NCBI RefSeq assembly: GCF_050947875.1
Contig: NW_027460346.1
Span: 3,166,000 to 3,229,999 of the forward strand
Length of the DNA: 64,000 nt
Direction of reading: 5' to 3'
Source of the DNA: Dermacentor variabilis
Taxonomy: Eukaryota; Arthropoda; Arachnida; Ixodida; Ixodidae
How positions within the stretch are numbered: the stretch's first letter is position 1; the number at the start of each line of letters is the position of its first letter. The translations under genes and the position numbers were made by a program. The notes below the pieces were generated by a model, which saw only the letters and a program-made list of their open reading frames with translations, had not been told where the DNA came from and searched no databases. This document shows, piece by piece, positions 23,711 through 35,077 of the stretch.

Positions 23711-24140
23711 CGCTTTAGAGGAAGATTTAACTCGGGTGCTCCTATCTAAATACATGTAAAAGGAGAATTCCTTTTTCTCGGCAACCACTGCACCGAATTT
23801 GACGAGGTTTATTGCATTTAAAAGACAGACTTAACATCTAGTCACTGTTCGTTTCAAATTTCCGATTTCCGAAATTTCCGAAATTTCCGCTATTAATTTG
23901 TAAACTTCGTGCTTCTATCTTTTTTCAAACTTCCAAATTTTTGAAAATCCTTGTAACGAAATTCAGGCCCTAAATCGAAATTCCGCTTCCAACAGTCACT
24001 AGAATTTAACTTTCTCGCTCAAATTCAACAAATTTCATTAAAATTGGTCCAGGGGTTATCTCAGAAAAGCGTTTTTGCGTTTTACATGTATTTGAATAGG
24101 CCGCGTCGGAGTTGGGCCCGAGCTAAAGCTTCCTCTTAAG
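23711..24140. mobile_element. TIR element inserted in the LINE
   Basis: The left end reads CTTTAGAGGAAGATTTAACT then CGGG and, further in, AAATACATGTAAAA. The right end is its inverted counterpart, TTTTACATGTATTTGAATAG ... CCCGAGCTAAAGCTTCCTC then TTAAG. The paired terminal region is about 50-65 bp with indels. The interior is AT-rich and non-coding with repeated AATTTCCGA-like units. Probably a MITE. It lies where LINE coding homology is absent, so it inserted after the LINE. Confidence 0.7.
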
Positions 24141-24258
24141 GAAAAACAATTGTCTCGTGACTGTCGCGACTGTAGCTTCCGTTTGAACTGTCCAGCTGAG
24201 ATCAGAAGCTGTTATTACACTGAGATGTTACACTGATACATTTCGGAGCGAGACGTTA

Positions 24259-25960
24259 CTAAAACCATAAAGAAATGCTAAGCTTGTTTTCTTTTTTTGT
24301 TACTGACATCGCGACTGTTTTGTCTGAATTAATCACCATTTGCCAGTTAGAGCACCAACTTACTACTTCAAACAGGGCAACGTTCAGCTGAATTTGGTCA
24401 GTGTAGCTTTTAACCTCTTTATACAATACGCAGGCGTCCGCGAATAGCCTAATATTTGCGTTGCCTTTGATTTCCAGGTGATTCATAAACAACAAAAATG
24501 ACATTGGTGTCAAGACAGATCCCTGGGGCACACCGGAGGTGAAATTTAATGTGTCAGAAACGTGATCACTGCGTTGCACAATTTGTTGACAGCCGGACAA
24601 ATAGCTTGATATCCATCGAGTCACTGGCCCATCCCCAAGTTTGCGCACTAGCTGGAAAACTAGCTTTTCGTGGGAAGACTGGTTAAAGGCCTTTGAGAAA
24701 TCCATAAAACTTATGTCAGTTTCCGAGTGTTCGTTAATACCTATGGGCCAGTACATTCATTATCTCGACAAGTTGCGTTACGATCGATGGGCCTCTCCGA
24801 AATCTGTGCTGGTTTGGGTGCAGCAGATCATTGTCTTCGACAAACTTTGTAATGAATTTGCGGACAATATGCGAGTTTTTTACAGCTGGTACACGTCAAG
24901 GAAATGGGCCTGTAGTTTGATGGGATCGTCTTGTCACCGGATTTATGCACTGGGATTATTTCGAGATTTTCCATTCGGAAGGAATCTGTGAATCATGGAT
25001 AGATTTTGTGCATATTAAGCGTAGATATTTACTAACTGGTTGTGCATATCGTTAGAGGAAAGCGTTCGGTATCCCGTCTGGGCCACGGCTCTTTTTTTCA
25101 TCACGGTTTATTTAATAGCAGACACAGTTTACCGCTTTCGGTTATTTTTGGAGCTTCTAGTAATTTCTTTTTGCTAGATGGGATAATATGGGAATATTGC
25201 ACTAGCCCATTATCGATTGTAAAAATCGACTGGAAGCTACGATTGAATTGATCCGCCTTATCTTTAGTTTCTAATGAAGGAATAATGTAATGAATGAATA
25301 ATGTTTCTAATAATCTTTTGTTTACCACTTACGTAGCGCCAAAATTTTTCTGGTGACGTTTTGATAACTTCGCCAGAGTGGTACCATAGTAGTGCGTTTT
25401 GGAAACGCGTACCTTGCTTTTCAATGTTTCAGATAAAGCGGGGATCTGAGTGGTGAAATTACCGGCTATGCCGAACTTCCTAGCTTTCCTTAGGCTCCGG
25501 ATTTTACGTTTCACATGAATTCTTTCGCGTGTGATCCATGGATTATACTTTCTTGTAACTTTGCGCCCTTTCAGGAGAAAACTTTCAATGCGTTGCGTGA
25601 CGCATGCCTTGAATTGCAACCATATATGATCCATCGGTAAGTATTTATCCGAGCAAAAGATCAGAAAAATTGAGAAATTCGTGAGTGAGGTATGTTATCA
25701 TTGCTGCGTCGTCTGCTCTGTTGTATGCAACAACCTCGCTCAGGTCTCTCCTCAGCACCCACACGAAAAACACGTTTTACAGGGCCGTGGTGTCGTACAA
25801 GACCAGATAGAGGCAGCGTGCAGAGGACTAATTTATGATCGAATATGCCGTCTAACATTTCAGTGCACTTCTGGTCGTTCGGGAAATGGTCACTAACAAG
25901 AACAACGCCTAGACTGGAACTGGATTTGCCCTGGATACGTGTGGGGACGCGTACCAGTTG
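24259..25960 (-). pseudogene. LINE endonuclease/reverse transcriptase remnant
   Basis: From the right end: endonuclease sequence near 25870-25960 leads into DGIFDHKLV, where the catalytic SDHK box has become FDHK. The linker at 25329-25634 contains NPWITRERIHVKRKIRSLRK. RT runs at 24259-24756 with FMDFSKAFNQSSHEKLV and SGVPQGSVLTP. The catalytic box near 24418-24447 reads LFADACVLY, with FADD changed to FADA. Several frameshifts separate the blocks. Clearly inactive. Confidence 0.85.
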
Positions 25961-25984
25961 CCTGAAGTTAAAGTTGAACCAAGG

Positions 25985-26078
25985 TAAATATACCTGGCAG
26001 CGAAGCTTTTGCAGGAGCCCACACGTTCAAAACATGACGGTTCATCGGTGGTTCATGGGGCTTAGCGCCATCTATATG
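25985..26078 (+). repeat. Dispersed repeat R2, copy 1
   Basis: Shares about 95 bp with the reverse complement of 41021-41118. The sequence order is AATATACCTGGCAGCGAAGC, CGTTCAAAACATGACGGTTC, TTCATGGGGCTTAGCGCCAT. It abuts the 5'-truncated end of the minus-strand LINE. Confidence 0.75.
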
Positions 26079-27160
26079 AGGTAGGCAGGCCAGATGCAAC
26101 GACGGTCCCCACGCACGTGGACGAAGCCTAGCCGTCGGAGACGCTTGCACGTTTTTCGAAAAGCACGAAAATTGCCTTACCTGCGGTGCCTCGCGGGGCC
26201 GACGATCGGTGGGAATGGTGTGATCCAATAGCGTCTGCACGGACTGTGGACGATTGTCCCATCGTCCCAGAGGATAGCGAGTGTCTTTGTATAAGGTGAA
26301 CGCAAGACAGCGGCACAATGAGCGGTTGGTGTTGCCATCGCAGCTCCATTGCCCTCGCACGCGTCATAATCGCAACCAGAACTGACACACAAGCGGTAAC
26401 CTCGCGCCGGCGGAGTATGGGCGCAGATTATGCAGTGACGTGGCGGCTAAGCTGGCACGAAACGCAGCTTTGAGGCAGCAAAATAAAGAAGCGTGACGAC
26501 CGAACGAAGAACATCTCTCACGCCTGGGGCGCGCGGTCCCGCCCCATCCGTCCGCTGCCCCGGAGAAGTTCGTCTTGTAATGCGCTCAGTACAACTGAAT
26601 AAAACTCATAACCACACGAGACAAGGACGTCATTGTCTGGTGTGCCCTATTGTGGCTATTGGTTGTACTCTGCGCATTACAAGGCAGACGAACACCAACT
26701 ACCGATATTTCCTGTTTTGCCCCGGAGAAGCGCGCCAAGCAATTTAACAGTTAGGATGCAGCGCCTGGGGACGCGGCGGACACCCAGCTCGAACGCGTTT
26801 CTTTTGTGTGTGTGTTTTTTCTCCCTCGAAACAACAAGCCCTCCGATTAACCTGTCACAAAAGTAACTTTTTCTATTGGGTACAAAATGCGCTTAATTTT
26901 GTATTTTTACTTTAAAGACATCGCCAAGACATTGGCGGCTGAATATGAGGCAATTCGTAGATTTTCATTGTTAAGATATTGTCTGCGTTAGAAACTATTT
27001 GTGCATCACGTTCGATACCTTTTCGACGCATTTAACGCTTACAATTTCTTCAGAACTGTAATGTACTGGACTGCGTAGAGCTTGTGGATTTTTCTAAAGA
27101 AGTTGAAAAACGCCTCGAATTCACCGTCATCCTTTTCACCTCTAAGCATCCTGTAAAACA
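26079..27160. other. No supported gene
   Basis: GC-rich overlapping frames at 26128-26392 on the minus strand have no domain. AATAAA-like motifs and CCCCGGAGAAG repeats (near 26560 and 26720) suggest decayed LTR material, but no paired LTR is seen. Confidence 0.3.
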
Positions 27161-27205
27161 GACTAGGGACCCCTATATAAACGTGAATATAGGGGCCCCC
27201 TAGTC
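27161..27205. repeat. Short hairpin
   Basis: GACTAGGGACCCCTATAT at 27161-27178 faces ATATAGGGGCCCCCTAGTC at 27187-27205 across an 8-base loop. One mismatch and one indel. Confidence 0.7.
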
Positions 27206-27663
27206 TTTTTGAATTGTCGTTAAAAGGCTTGCCCTTATGAGTAAACCGTACCAACTAGCCCAAGAATAAGCCTTGTTCAATAGGTTAGCTTGAATCGGAA
27301 GACGAGGATTTCATTAAAAGCTTTTTTGTTACTGAACATTAAAAAAATTCGTCAGGCAGATCATTAAAAATTTTTTGCACATAGACACATCGCCGTGCAT
27401 CCCCATACTGAGCGAATAAACGAGGAACGTTCCAACGCTGGTTGTCCCTCAAAAGTCATGGAACTACATGTTTCAATAGGAATTGTTCCTTCCAAAAATT
27501 ACGAAGAACCACTGTTTGTTCGAATAACGACTGAAAAAAAAAATACAAAGCAGAAAGGAAATTGTCATCTGACCCTTCGGCGCAGCTATACGCAACACTT
27601 TTCAATATATTTCTTAAGAAACTGTCATTTCGCAGACAGCACTGAACAGTACAAGGAGGTTGC

Positions 27664-27811
<148 letters not shown>

Positions 27812-28078
27812 CCTCTTAGGAATATTATTATTAACGCTAATAATATTAAGTAGTAGACTGGATCTCCCGCTTGAGCTGCAGAACTAAGGTCTTTCTCTCC
27901 GATATTTTTTTCTGGGCATCTGCGATAGCACCATGGCGCCACTGCCTGGCGTTTTCAAAGAGCACTGATCCGCTCTCGGGCTGTTCCTCGCTGCCTCAGA
28001 TATGCCGTGGTGCCAGCCTTTCCCCGCCCTGGGGCTAGTGCAGATCATTGTTTCGCAACCAGTATATACCGCATTTTC

Positions 28079-28135
28079 TCGTGTATAAGACCCGTACTTT
28101 TCTTTAAATTTTGACTGGGTGCGGGTCTTACACGA
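28079..28135. repeat. Hairpin repeat
   Basis: TCGTGTATAAGACCCGTAC at 28079-28097 pairs with GTGCGGGTCTTACACGA at 28119-28135, with two differences. The loop is 21 bases and T-rich. This resembles the ends of short non-autonomous DNA elements common in arthropods. Confidence 0.6.
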
Positions 28136-28920
28136 TGCCTCAATGCCGTGCAGATAAATCTAACCACCGGCGGCCGCCTATGAACACATTTACAGTCGTC
28201 GACCAATTCTTAGGCCACGGACTAGTGGCATCTTGTAGCAACGCGCAGGAATTAACTCGCACAGGATTATGCGCGGGACGCTTAGCCAAACTTGTTTTTT
28301 TTTTCAAGTTTCGCACTCAAAGGTGGGGGTCAGAGGACACGAGGGCCGTGCCCTACACGAGTAGATACGGGCATCTCGCTTCGGCTCCGAGCAGCGCGTT
28401 TCTGACGTTATGAGCCTCAGTACAGGCCGCGTGTCGCGATTGTTTCGGAAACGCGAAACCAACGAATACGTCCTGCCCATTTTTTGGCCTGTAATTGTTT
28501 TTCGGCGTAAGATTAAACTGAGAACACCCAACCTTCATTGACGTCACGTCTTCACTGTATCGACCAAAGCTTCCCGCTACTTTAGGGGATCGCCATGTTT
28601 ACTTTGTATTATGATGATAATGATGGGTAATGCGGTAACGGCGCGTTTGCGGTTATCCTGCGATGGGTGGTTCCGAGAGCGCTGCTGCCGTCTTGTCGTC
28701 TGTGAATACCGGTGACTAAATCTACTTTAATGCGATCGCATTTGAGATCACAGAAGTATACCACGGAGATAATTTGGCTAGAGCACCCTGTGGCACATTC
28801 TGCTTCACTCCAGTTGCAACGTCGCGCACTTGGCCAGGTCTTTAATGCGCTTTCCATGCCCTTTGCGGGGACTATGCATCTATGTTCGTACCTAACCGTC
28901 TACCCGCCTAACTGGGTCAC

Positions 28921-29815
28921 TGGGTAGCCCATGGTCGAATGGGTAGCACATCGGGCTGCTGCGCTGAGAGAACTGGGTCCAAAATCAACCGTCGGACCAT
29001 CTAAGGTCACTAGGTATGTGGCAATGTGTACATACGTGCCGCTCTTCAACGAACCTCTACGACGACAACGTGGGTCACCGTAGATGCGAGACTGTGCAGG
29101 GACTGCCGCTCAAAGAAACACTTTGAGGCCGACTTGGAGCATTGTGTATGTGCCACTCGGTCTGCGCTGGTCTTTAATGAATCTCCTTGATGCCAACTTG
29201 GATTTGTGGGTACGAGCGAGTAGGTGTGTGCCGCTCTTCAATGATCGTCTTTGACGCCAACTTGGGTAACTAGGTAGGTGTCACTGGGAATGTGCCGCTC
29301 TACAATGATGAAAAAGGTCCCCTATATTTATCCGATGCCGAACGGAATCGAGCCCATGTCACAAGGGTTCCTCGGGGACAGCAACCCGACGCATTAGCAA
29401 GCTGCGCTACAAGTGCACTGGGTATGTGGCGCAGCCCAATCGATGCATTTGACGCTAAAGGCTTTAGTGCTAGTTGCGCCATGGCTGCACAGGGTATGTG
29501 CCGCTCTTCAATGAACCTCTCGCCAGTTTGAGTCACCGAGTATGTGCTCCTGAGCGTGCGGCAAGCGAGGGAACAATTCTCAGCGTTCGCGGGCATCGGC
29601 GTGCCATGCACTTCGGAGTCCACGCGCACGTTTCTCGGCGGCGGCGATAGAAGGCGCCGAGTGTTCTTAGGGAATCGCAAAAGAGGCCTTTCACCAGGCA
29701 GTGCACGCCTCATGCATAACTCGTTGCGACGGTGGCACTACGTTGTGTCGTTGTATTTATTGAATTCTAACGCATTACCGTCCACAGTCATCGTCAGTCG
29801 GCTTCTGTGGCGAGG
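28921..29815 (+). mobile_element. Composite repeat (TGTGCC family), copy with tRNA-like head
   Basis: The tRNA-like head at 28921-28990 has A-box-like TGGTCGAATGGG and a degenerate B box, GGGTCCAAAATC. From 29000 to about 29545 there are several diverged tandem monomers. Their core reads TATGTGCCGCTCTTCAATGA, then CCTCTTTGACGCCAACTTGG and GTCAC-GGG. A 3' module at about 29545-29815 follows, with CAATTCTCAGCGTTCG, GTGCACGCCTCAT and the terminal block CATTACCGTCCACAGTCATC. The module order is shared with the copies at 19558-20013 and 55461-55840. A SINE-like, non-coding element is the best guess. Confidence 0.7.
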
Positions 29816-30704
29816 AAACTTTACAATTTTTAGCCTCGTTCTATCAGTTCACAATATGCGTATTTAGCTCGTGAAAGCACGACAGACGTAAGTTACCATA
29901 TATATTGGGGGAGGATATGCGATATACTGCGACACCGAGTCGCAGTTCGGAGTTGCGCACATGGAGGTCGAAAACAGTCAAATATCGTACTTGTAGTGGT
30001 GGAGCAAGGCCTGGAACAATTGCTTTCACCGTTCGTAAGGGCCCGCGCAACACACAAACACTTTCCTTCTTTAACCACGTGCTGGTTTGAAAGGCTGCTT
30101 AAAAAATCTGATAGAGCTTGCTAGGCAGAAAGGACGTTCGCATGTACAGCGCGACCATTCCCGCGGTGTCGTCGCTGAAATCCTTCAGACCAATCAATAT
30201 AATGTGATCGGCAGCAAGGACTCTCTCGGCTACGAAGAAACGCCTCGATTCGCCGCCACAAACGAGAAATTTGAGCACCGCACCAAGGGATAGAGCTTTC
30301 GTGACCCTGGATATGTCGTAGCCATCTTCCTTTACAGCGTTACCAGTACAAGTGACGGATTCTGGGGTTGCCGCACATCGTATTGCAGGGAAGGCACAGT
30401 ACGGAGTGTAGTGAATGGAGCGGTCACAGTGGACTCAGAAGCGTCGGAAGCGTCGACGCTGTGGCTCAAGTGATGGTTGTCCTGCGCATACGCTGTGACT
30501 GTGTAGATACTGTGTAGTTACTGTGTAACTAACATACGCGCTCAGCCCATTATCTGAGTCATAAGATGTTGTTGAACGACTTTGACACTCCCGTGTTCCT
30601 TTGTGTGCGTTCGGGTTTTTTTTATTGTTTGTTTTTTTATCTCACTCTCTTTCTCTGTGTGTGCTTTTCTTCTTCGTTATCTTTCTGTCTCCCCTTGCTC
30701 CTTC
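29816..30704. other. No supported gene
   Basis: Opposing short frames at 29844-30293 only; no recognised domain. Confidence 0.35.
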
Positions 30705-30801
30705 CCCAATGCTGGGTATCAAACTGAATGTCTAACTTTCGGTTAACATTCCTGCCTTTCGCAACCCATTTTTATCTCTCTCGCTCTCTCTTTGGTGCCT
30801 A
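30705..30801 (+). repeat. Shared retroelement 3' tail T, copy 2
   Basis: CCCAATGCTGGGTATCAAAC, then TTTCGGTTAACATTCCTGCC and a TCTCTCTCGCTCTCTC tract. Compare 21489-21565 (opposite strand) and 33000-33070. Confidence 0.55.
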
Positions 30802-31638
30802 ATAAAAACAAAGAAAAGGGTGCAGGAGCTGCAGGGCCAAAAGGCCAGTCTGCGCCGGGAAGAACGCGACAGTACTAAAGGGAAGCCACCGTGCAAGCGC
30901 GATTGGCTTTGGCACGCGACTGAGTGACGCCTTGCGCCCCTCCTCGCGTAAGCCTTTCAGAAAGCAGGAAGTCCCGCTCAACGCGATCATCAATTATGCA
31001 TCGCACCTCGTTGCTTTTCTATAGGCACAAGAGATATAAATGCCCGTTATATAAGGTTCCTTTCTTTCTCGCACTTAAAAATTGCCGGGGGCAAATCGCT
31101 TTACCGGCATTCAACGGGTCCTTTGCTTCTGCCCTTTTCTGGCAGCTACGCGCCTTGGATGAGCCGCGTCAATATTTTTGCCGTCGCGCCGCGACTCTAT
31201 TCGTGCCGGCTCTGTAAGCATGACCTCCGAGATTTGCGTGCACTGGCAGCTCCAGCCGTCCCATTCGCACGGATAAAGAGCAAGGTCAGTGGTGGGCGTG
31301 ACCGGCCCCTTCTCCGCACTGGGCAACTCACACCCAAGGGCTTATGCGCCGAGGCGACTTTCGAACGCGGCGGTACTGTTGCTGCGGCTCGAGCTGGTTG
31401 TCTAAAGACAAAAGCATACCGGATCAAATATTCGCAACTAGATGAGGTACGCATTTCCTGCAGCAAAAATCCGGAGACCGCTTAGCACATCCTAATGGAA
31501 CGCGAGAGGGGTTCACCCAATGAGACCCGTAGGTAACGTTCAACTTCCAGAAGCGCTTAGATTTAAAGTGGAGGAAGCGTCAACCACTCGGCAGTCGAGA
31601 CAAGCAAGATACGTTTAGAGTATTGGTGCGTGAAAAAA
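30802..31638. other. No supported gene
   Basis: A 120-codon frame on the plus strand (31123-31485) overlaps frames of 89 and 71 codons on the minus strand. None has a recognised domain. Confidence 0.3.
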
Positions 31639-31790
31639 TTGGAGGGCGCTTAAGCTTCGCCTTTAAGACGGGAACGCGATAGGATTGAAAGATCCCCGAC
31701 TACTTCTCTCGCTTCCTGGCAACTGCAGCTTGTGTAACTGTAATGTTCACCGGGAAACGCTGGCGGCGAACGCTATGCACGAAGGCGAGC
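31639..31790 (+). repeat. Dispersed repeat R1, copy 2
   Basis: Plus-strand relative of 3649-3820. It contains AAGCTTCGCCTTTAAGACGG, CACCGGGAAACGCTGGCGG and CGCTATGCACGAAGGCGAG. The repeat may extend further right, but the other copy does not confirm it. Confidence 0.75.
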
Positions 31791-32999
31791 TTCCTGGTAG
31801 AAGCGTAGCCTGCTGTGGTGGGCCGATTCCGGAGGTTGCGCACAGCCACACGAAACCTCAAACGCAGCTGCAAAAAGGGATTTGTGTTGGAGTTCCCGCG
31901 TAACAGAATTATGTTGTCTCGAATATTCAAATTACAATCCGTCGCGATCATGTCTGTAGGTTGCGTGTAAGTCGTACTTCACGAATTTTCTGACGCATTT
32001 TACTTTGAGAAATTCAATTAGGTCCGTAACGCTGCGCGGACGGCTGAGTGGTTCGGGATGCGTGGTTCGGGATGATTTTTCACGCACGGACAGCGCCGCC
32101 AACGCTGACAGCAAATTTACTACAACACGGGGCCGTTAGCGCCATCGCGTTAAAAGCAGGGCAGATATTGATTCGACCGGATCCGTTACAAGCATGGTTA
32201 GCAGTACAATGTAGATAGGCAAGTTTTGAGGAAGACCAAAAAAAGTCTAAAGAGATGTATACAAAAGTGCTAGAAGGAAAAGCATGTATCGCATTGCCTG
32301 AGTAATTCAAGCAGCCTAGGTGACTATTTGTCAAGCGCCCCGTTTCAAATGGCATGCCAACAGCTAAGTCATCACCATCATATTATCATCATCATTATCG
32401 TGCGTCGAGGGGGCTTTCGCGCGCACCGACACTGTCTATGCGGCTTGGATAAGGCGAGAAAAACATGATTTTGCGTTGCTATACGATCCCTTACCGATCA
32501 GGAAATGACGGCTGAAGGTGTACGAAGGGCAACGCACGGCGCTGGCGGCTATTTTTTCTCAAAGGCGTTCAATTTTTTTTTTCTGCAGACATACTCGCAC
32601 TACATTCACGTGGGTATTTACCGGTGGAATATCTCCGCAAGAGTTCGTCTCCGGAAGGGTAGAAAGTATACGAACAGCCACCGACTAACCCCTTTCGTCG
32701 AACTTTTGAACTACACGTATGTAGCGTTGGCTTTGCTAGCGAACGAGCAAACATGACTCGCAGGATTAAGTCTGCCAGTCCGAAGGTCGTGCAGCATCAC
32801 TGAAAGTGCAAACACACTAAGAATGTTTCAGTTAAGGCGCAGCAAGCTTTAAAAAAATGTTTCCCTCTGGATTAGGGAAAATCCCTCTGTGCAGCTGCGT
32901 GCGTTTGCGCGTCATTGTCTGATGCGCGGCGTAGCTGTGAAGCTGCACGGAGCGAGAAATCGTGCGCGAAGAGTGAAATGACGAATGCGAGTAGCCAGC
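31791..32999. other. No gene seen
   Basis: Short frames only. ATC/CAT-rich stretch near 32370-32400. Confidence 0.35.
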
Positions 33000-33070
33000 C
33001 CGACACTTCATCTGGTTAGCCTGTCTGCCTTTCACCCCCTGTTCCTCTCTCTCTCTCTCTCTCTCTATAT
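33000..33070 (+). repeat. Shared retroelement 3' tail T, copy 3
   Basis: TTCATCTGGTTAGCCTGTCT, GCCTTTC, then (CT)n at 33044-33066. Same layout as 21489-21565 and 30705-30801. Confidence 0.5.
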
Positions 33071-33834
33071 GCAAATATTTACTCGTTTATTAGTATATGA
33101 TTGGGTCCGAATAAGTGGGCATTATCATAATTACGAACGGTATGATTCAAACAATAATTACGCAGAACACTAAAATACTAGTTGCTCTTCCGCGTGTCTG
33201 CTTATGGCATGCTTATTTTATTTTATTTAAGAAATTTATTTTATTGATCAGTACTTCCCAAGGCTTCAGAAACACAGTGAGTGAGGAGGAAAGTACAGCT
33301 ACACCAACGTAAAACACGCGTTGTTCAACAAGGCAAAAAAAGAAAAAAGAAAAGAAAACACATCAACTTCACAAAATCTTTATTCGCACAGCATAATAGT
33401 GTCCAACATCAATGCAATAAATGCAAAACGTGCAATTAAAGGGAAGGTGAAGAGCCTGTCGAATTCAATAAGACGCTCATATACGGATGCGGGAACCTTA
33501 TAAACCATGTAGGTAAAATTTGGGTTTTTTTTTTTCAATTAGGAGCGACGTAATCGTCGGTTAAAATTGCGCTGTAGCTCCGCCCCCCGTCGAATGCCGC
33601 GCGCTGCTGCTGACGCTGACGATGCGAGCGGAGACCGGAAACCGTGGTGTTATGACGTCAACTCTAGTGTTTTGTTCCTTCGCAGCCTGCGCGACCGTGC
33701 CTGACCGTGCTTGTTTCTGCGTGCGTGCCATAGTAATCTTCTTCGATCGACCCTGCATTCTTTTGTTGGTGCGTCTGCGTGTATGTAGAGTGGTAGTCAA
33801 CGTGCGCAGCATCAACTGAAGTGGTGGGCCGCTC
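33071..33834. other. Possible promoter/5' UTR region of the THAP ORF
   Basis: AT-rich to about 33540, then GC- and CpG-rich from 33560 to the THAP start codon. A palindromic TGACGTCA (CRE-type site) lies at 33653-33660. The change in composition would suit a 5' exon or promoter, but no TATA box or start site can be fixed. Confidence 0.3.
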
Positions 33835-34086
33835 ATGCCGGCTTTCTGTGCAGCCTACGGTTGCACGAGCACCAGCGGCCGCGACGATGCTGTCTTCCAT
33901 TGCTTCCCACAAGACAAGAAGCTTTTAACGAAGTGGGAGGCTGCTGTGAAGCGAAAGAATTTGAAGCCCTCAAGAACAACAGTGCTGTGCTCCAACCACT
34001 TCCGTGACGACGATTATCACGAGAATTTATCATTAAAACGTTCGTTGGGTTTGCCAGTCAAGTCGGCTCGTCTAAGGCTCGTCTAA
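33835..34086 (+). CDS. THAP-type zinc-finger domain protein, short
   Basis: An 83-codon frame beginning [14 protein letters not shown] domains are DNA-binding C2CH zinc fingers found in transcription factors and in P-element-type transposases. The ligands are visible: Cys5, Cys10, then Cys and His in VLCSNHF (CX2H), with the conserved Trp in TKWEAAV and a downstream aromatic Phe. The start codon fits because THAP domains normally sit at the extreme N-terminus. The frame stops just after the domain, before the usual AVPxxF box. The stop lies in the second copy of an exact 11-bp tandem duplication (34065-34075 and 34076-34086). It may be a first exon, a truncated gene, or a transposase remnant. 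No splice donor is convincing. Confidence 0.65.
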   Translation: MPAFCAAYGCTSTSGRDDAVFHCFPQDKKLLTKWEAAVKRKNLKPSRTTVLCSNHFRDDDYHENLSLKRSLGLPVKSARLRLV

Positions 34087-34320
34087 TAACTGGTGTTGGA
34101 AGGCCTTATGAATACACAAACTCGCCCAAACCTGGATTTTGATTTACTGCGAGCTCCTTCGTGTTAGCACGCTGAACGGAAGGTGCATGTTTATCTCCCG
34201 TCCTTGACGCAGGTTTCGTCGCAAAGCGCCGCGAATATTCTATTTGGACGTGTGTTGTAAAACAGCCTGCATGCAGCTACCATAACGCAGTGCAAATGTA
34301 GAGTGGTTCCCCCCCCCAGA
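34087..34320. other. No gene seen
   Basis: Non-coding between the THAP frame and the ATT microsatellite. Confidence 0.4.
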
Positions 34321-34330
34321 TTATTATTAC

Positions 34331-34391
<61 letters not shown>
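34321..34391. repeat. (ATT)n microsatellite
   Basis: About 23 ATT units with one ACT interruption, at the 5' edge of the LINE that follows. Confidence 0.95.
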
Positions 34392-34393
<2 letters not shown>

Positions 34394-35077
34394 CCAGGCC
34401 ACGGCATTCACGAATATTCTTCGCGATGGAATGAATAGCTTTATTCCACTAAAAGGTGCTAAATGCTCTAAATTTCCACGCTGGTTTTCTGTTGAACTGA
34501 AAACAACTTTGAAGCTAAACGACCGTGCTTACAGGAAGGCGCAGCGTACAAATCAGGAACACTGGCATATAGATCTTAGACTTTACAGGGCACTCTCTAA
34601 ACGTCTTTACAAGCGTGATCAGTCCATCTATATAGCACATTTGGAAGCTAGTACTTCTCAAATTCAATATCTTTCTGGAGACATGTTCGTGAACAATAAT
34701 CCAACAATACGAAACAACATATATCGCCCTACTTAGCGGCGACAGCCAACCTGTTCCAGGTGTCGCCGGCGCCTTCGCCCTACACTCCGGGTCTGTGTGC
34801 GTTGAAGGGTACAGTGACGGAGTTAGTGAACTTTCCAATCACCCTTCTCAGGACTCAAGTCTATCGGTCTCAGGGGAACTTGTTTTTTAATAAACATCAA
34901 ACGCTTAAAACCATCTCTTTCGTGTGGTCGTAATGACATTCCACCTGCTTTGATTAAGGCGTACTTGGCCTTGCTTGTTCGGTGCTTACTTGTATTTTTA
35001 ATTCTGCTTTAAAGACGAACACATTCCCAAAGTCTTGGAAAACAACGTGGATAGTTCCCATCTCTAAGTCAGGGGTA

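Larger units (their letters stand above)
22937..25960 (-). mobile_element. CR1/Jockey-like LINE, decayed
   Basis: Minus-strand non-LTR retrotransposon. Endonuclease C-terminus, linker and RT are readable from 25960 down to 24259. A 3' region follows, ending near 22975 with GTCAAAGGGTTGACAGTATG and an A/T-rich AATAAATAAT tail. The copy is 5'-truncated at about 25960 and interrupted by a TIR element at 23711-24140. The superfamily call rests on the APE-type endonuclease followed by a linker and an RT with DFSKAF and SGVPQGSVL motifs. Confidence 0.85.

Noticed and set aside
28921..28995. Functional tRNA gene
   Set aside because: The B box is degenerate, the acceptor stem is absent, and the sequence runs into the composite repeat.
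28990..29545. CRISPR-like array
   Set aside because: The monomers are diverged, unequal in length and joined without unique spacers of constant size; the context is eukaryotic.
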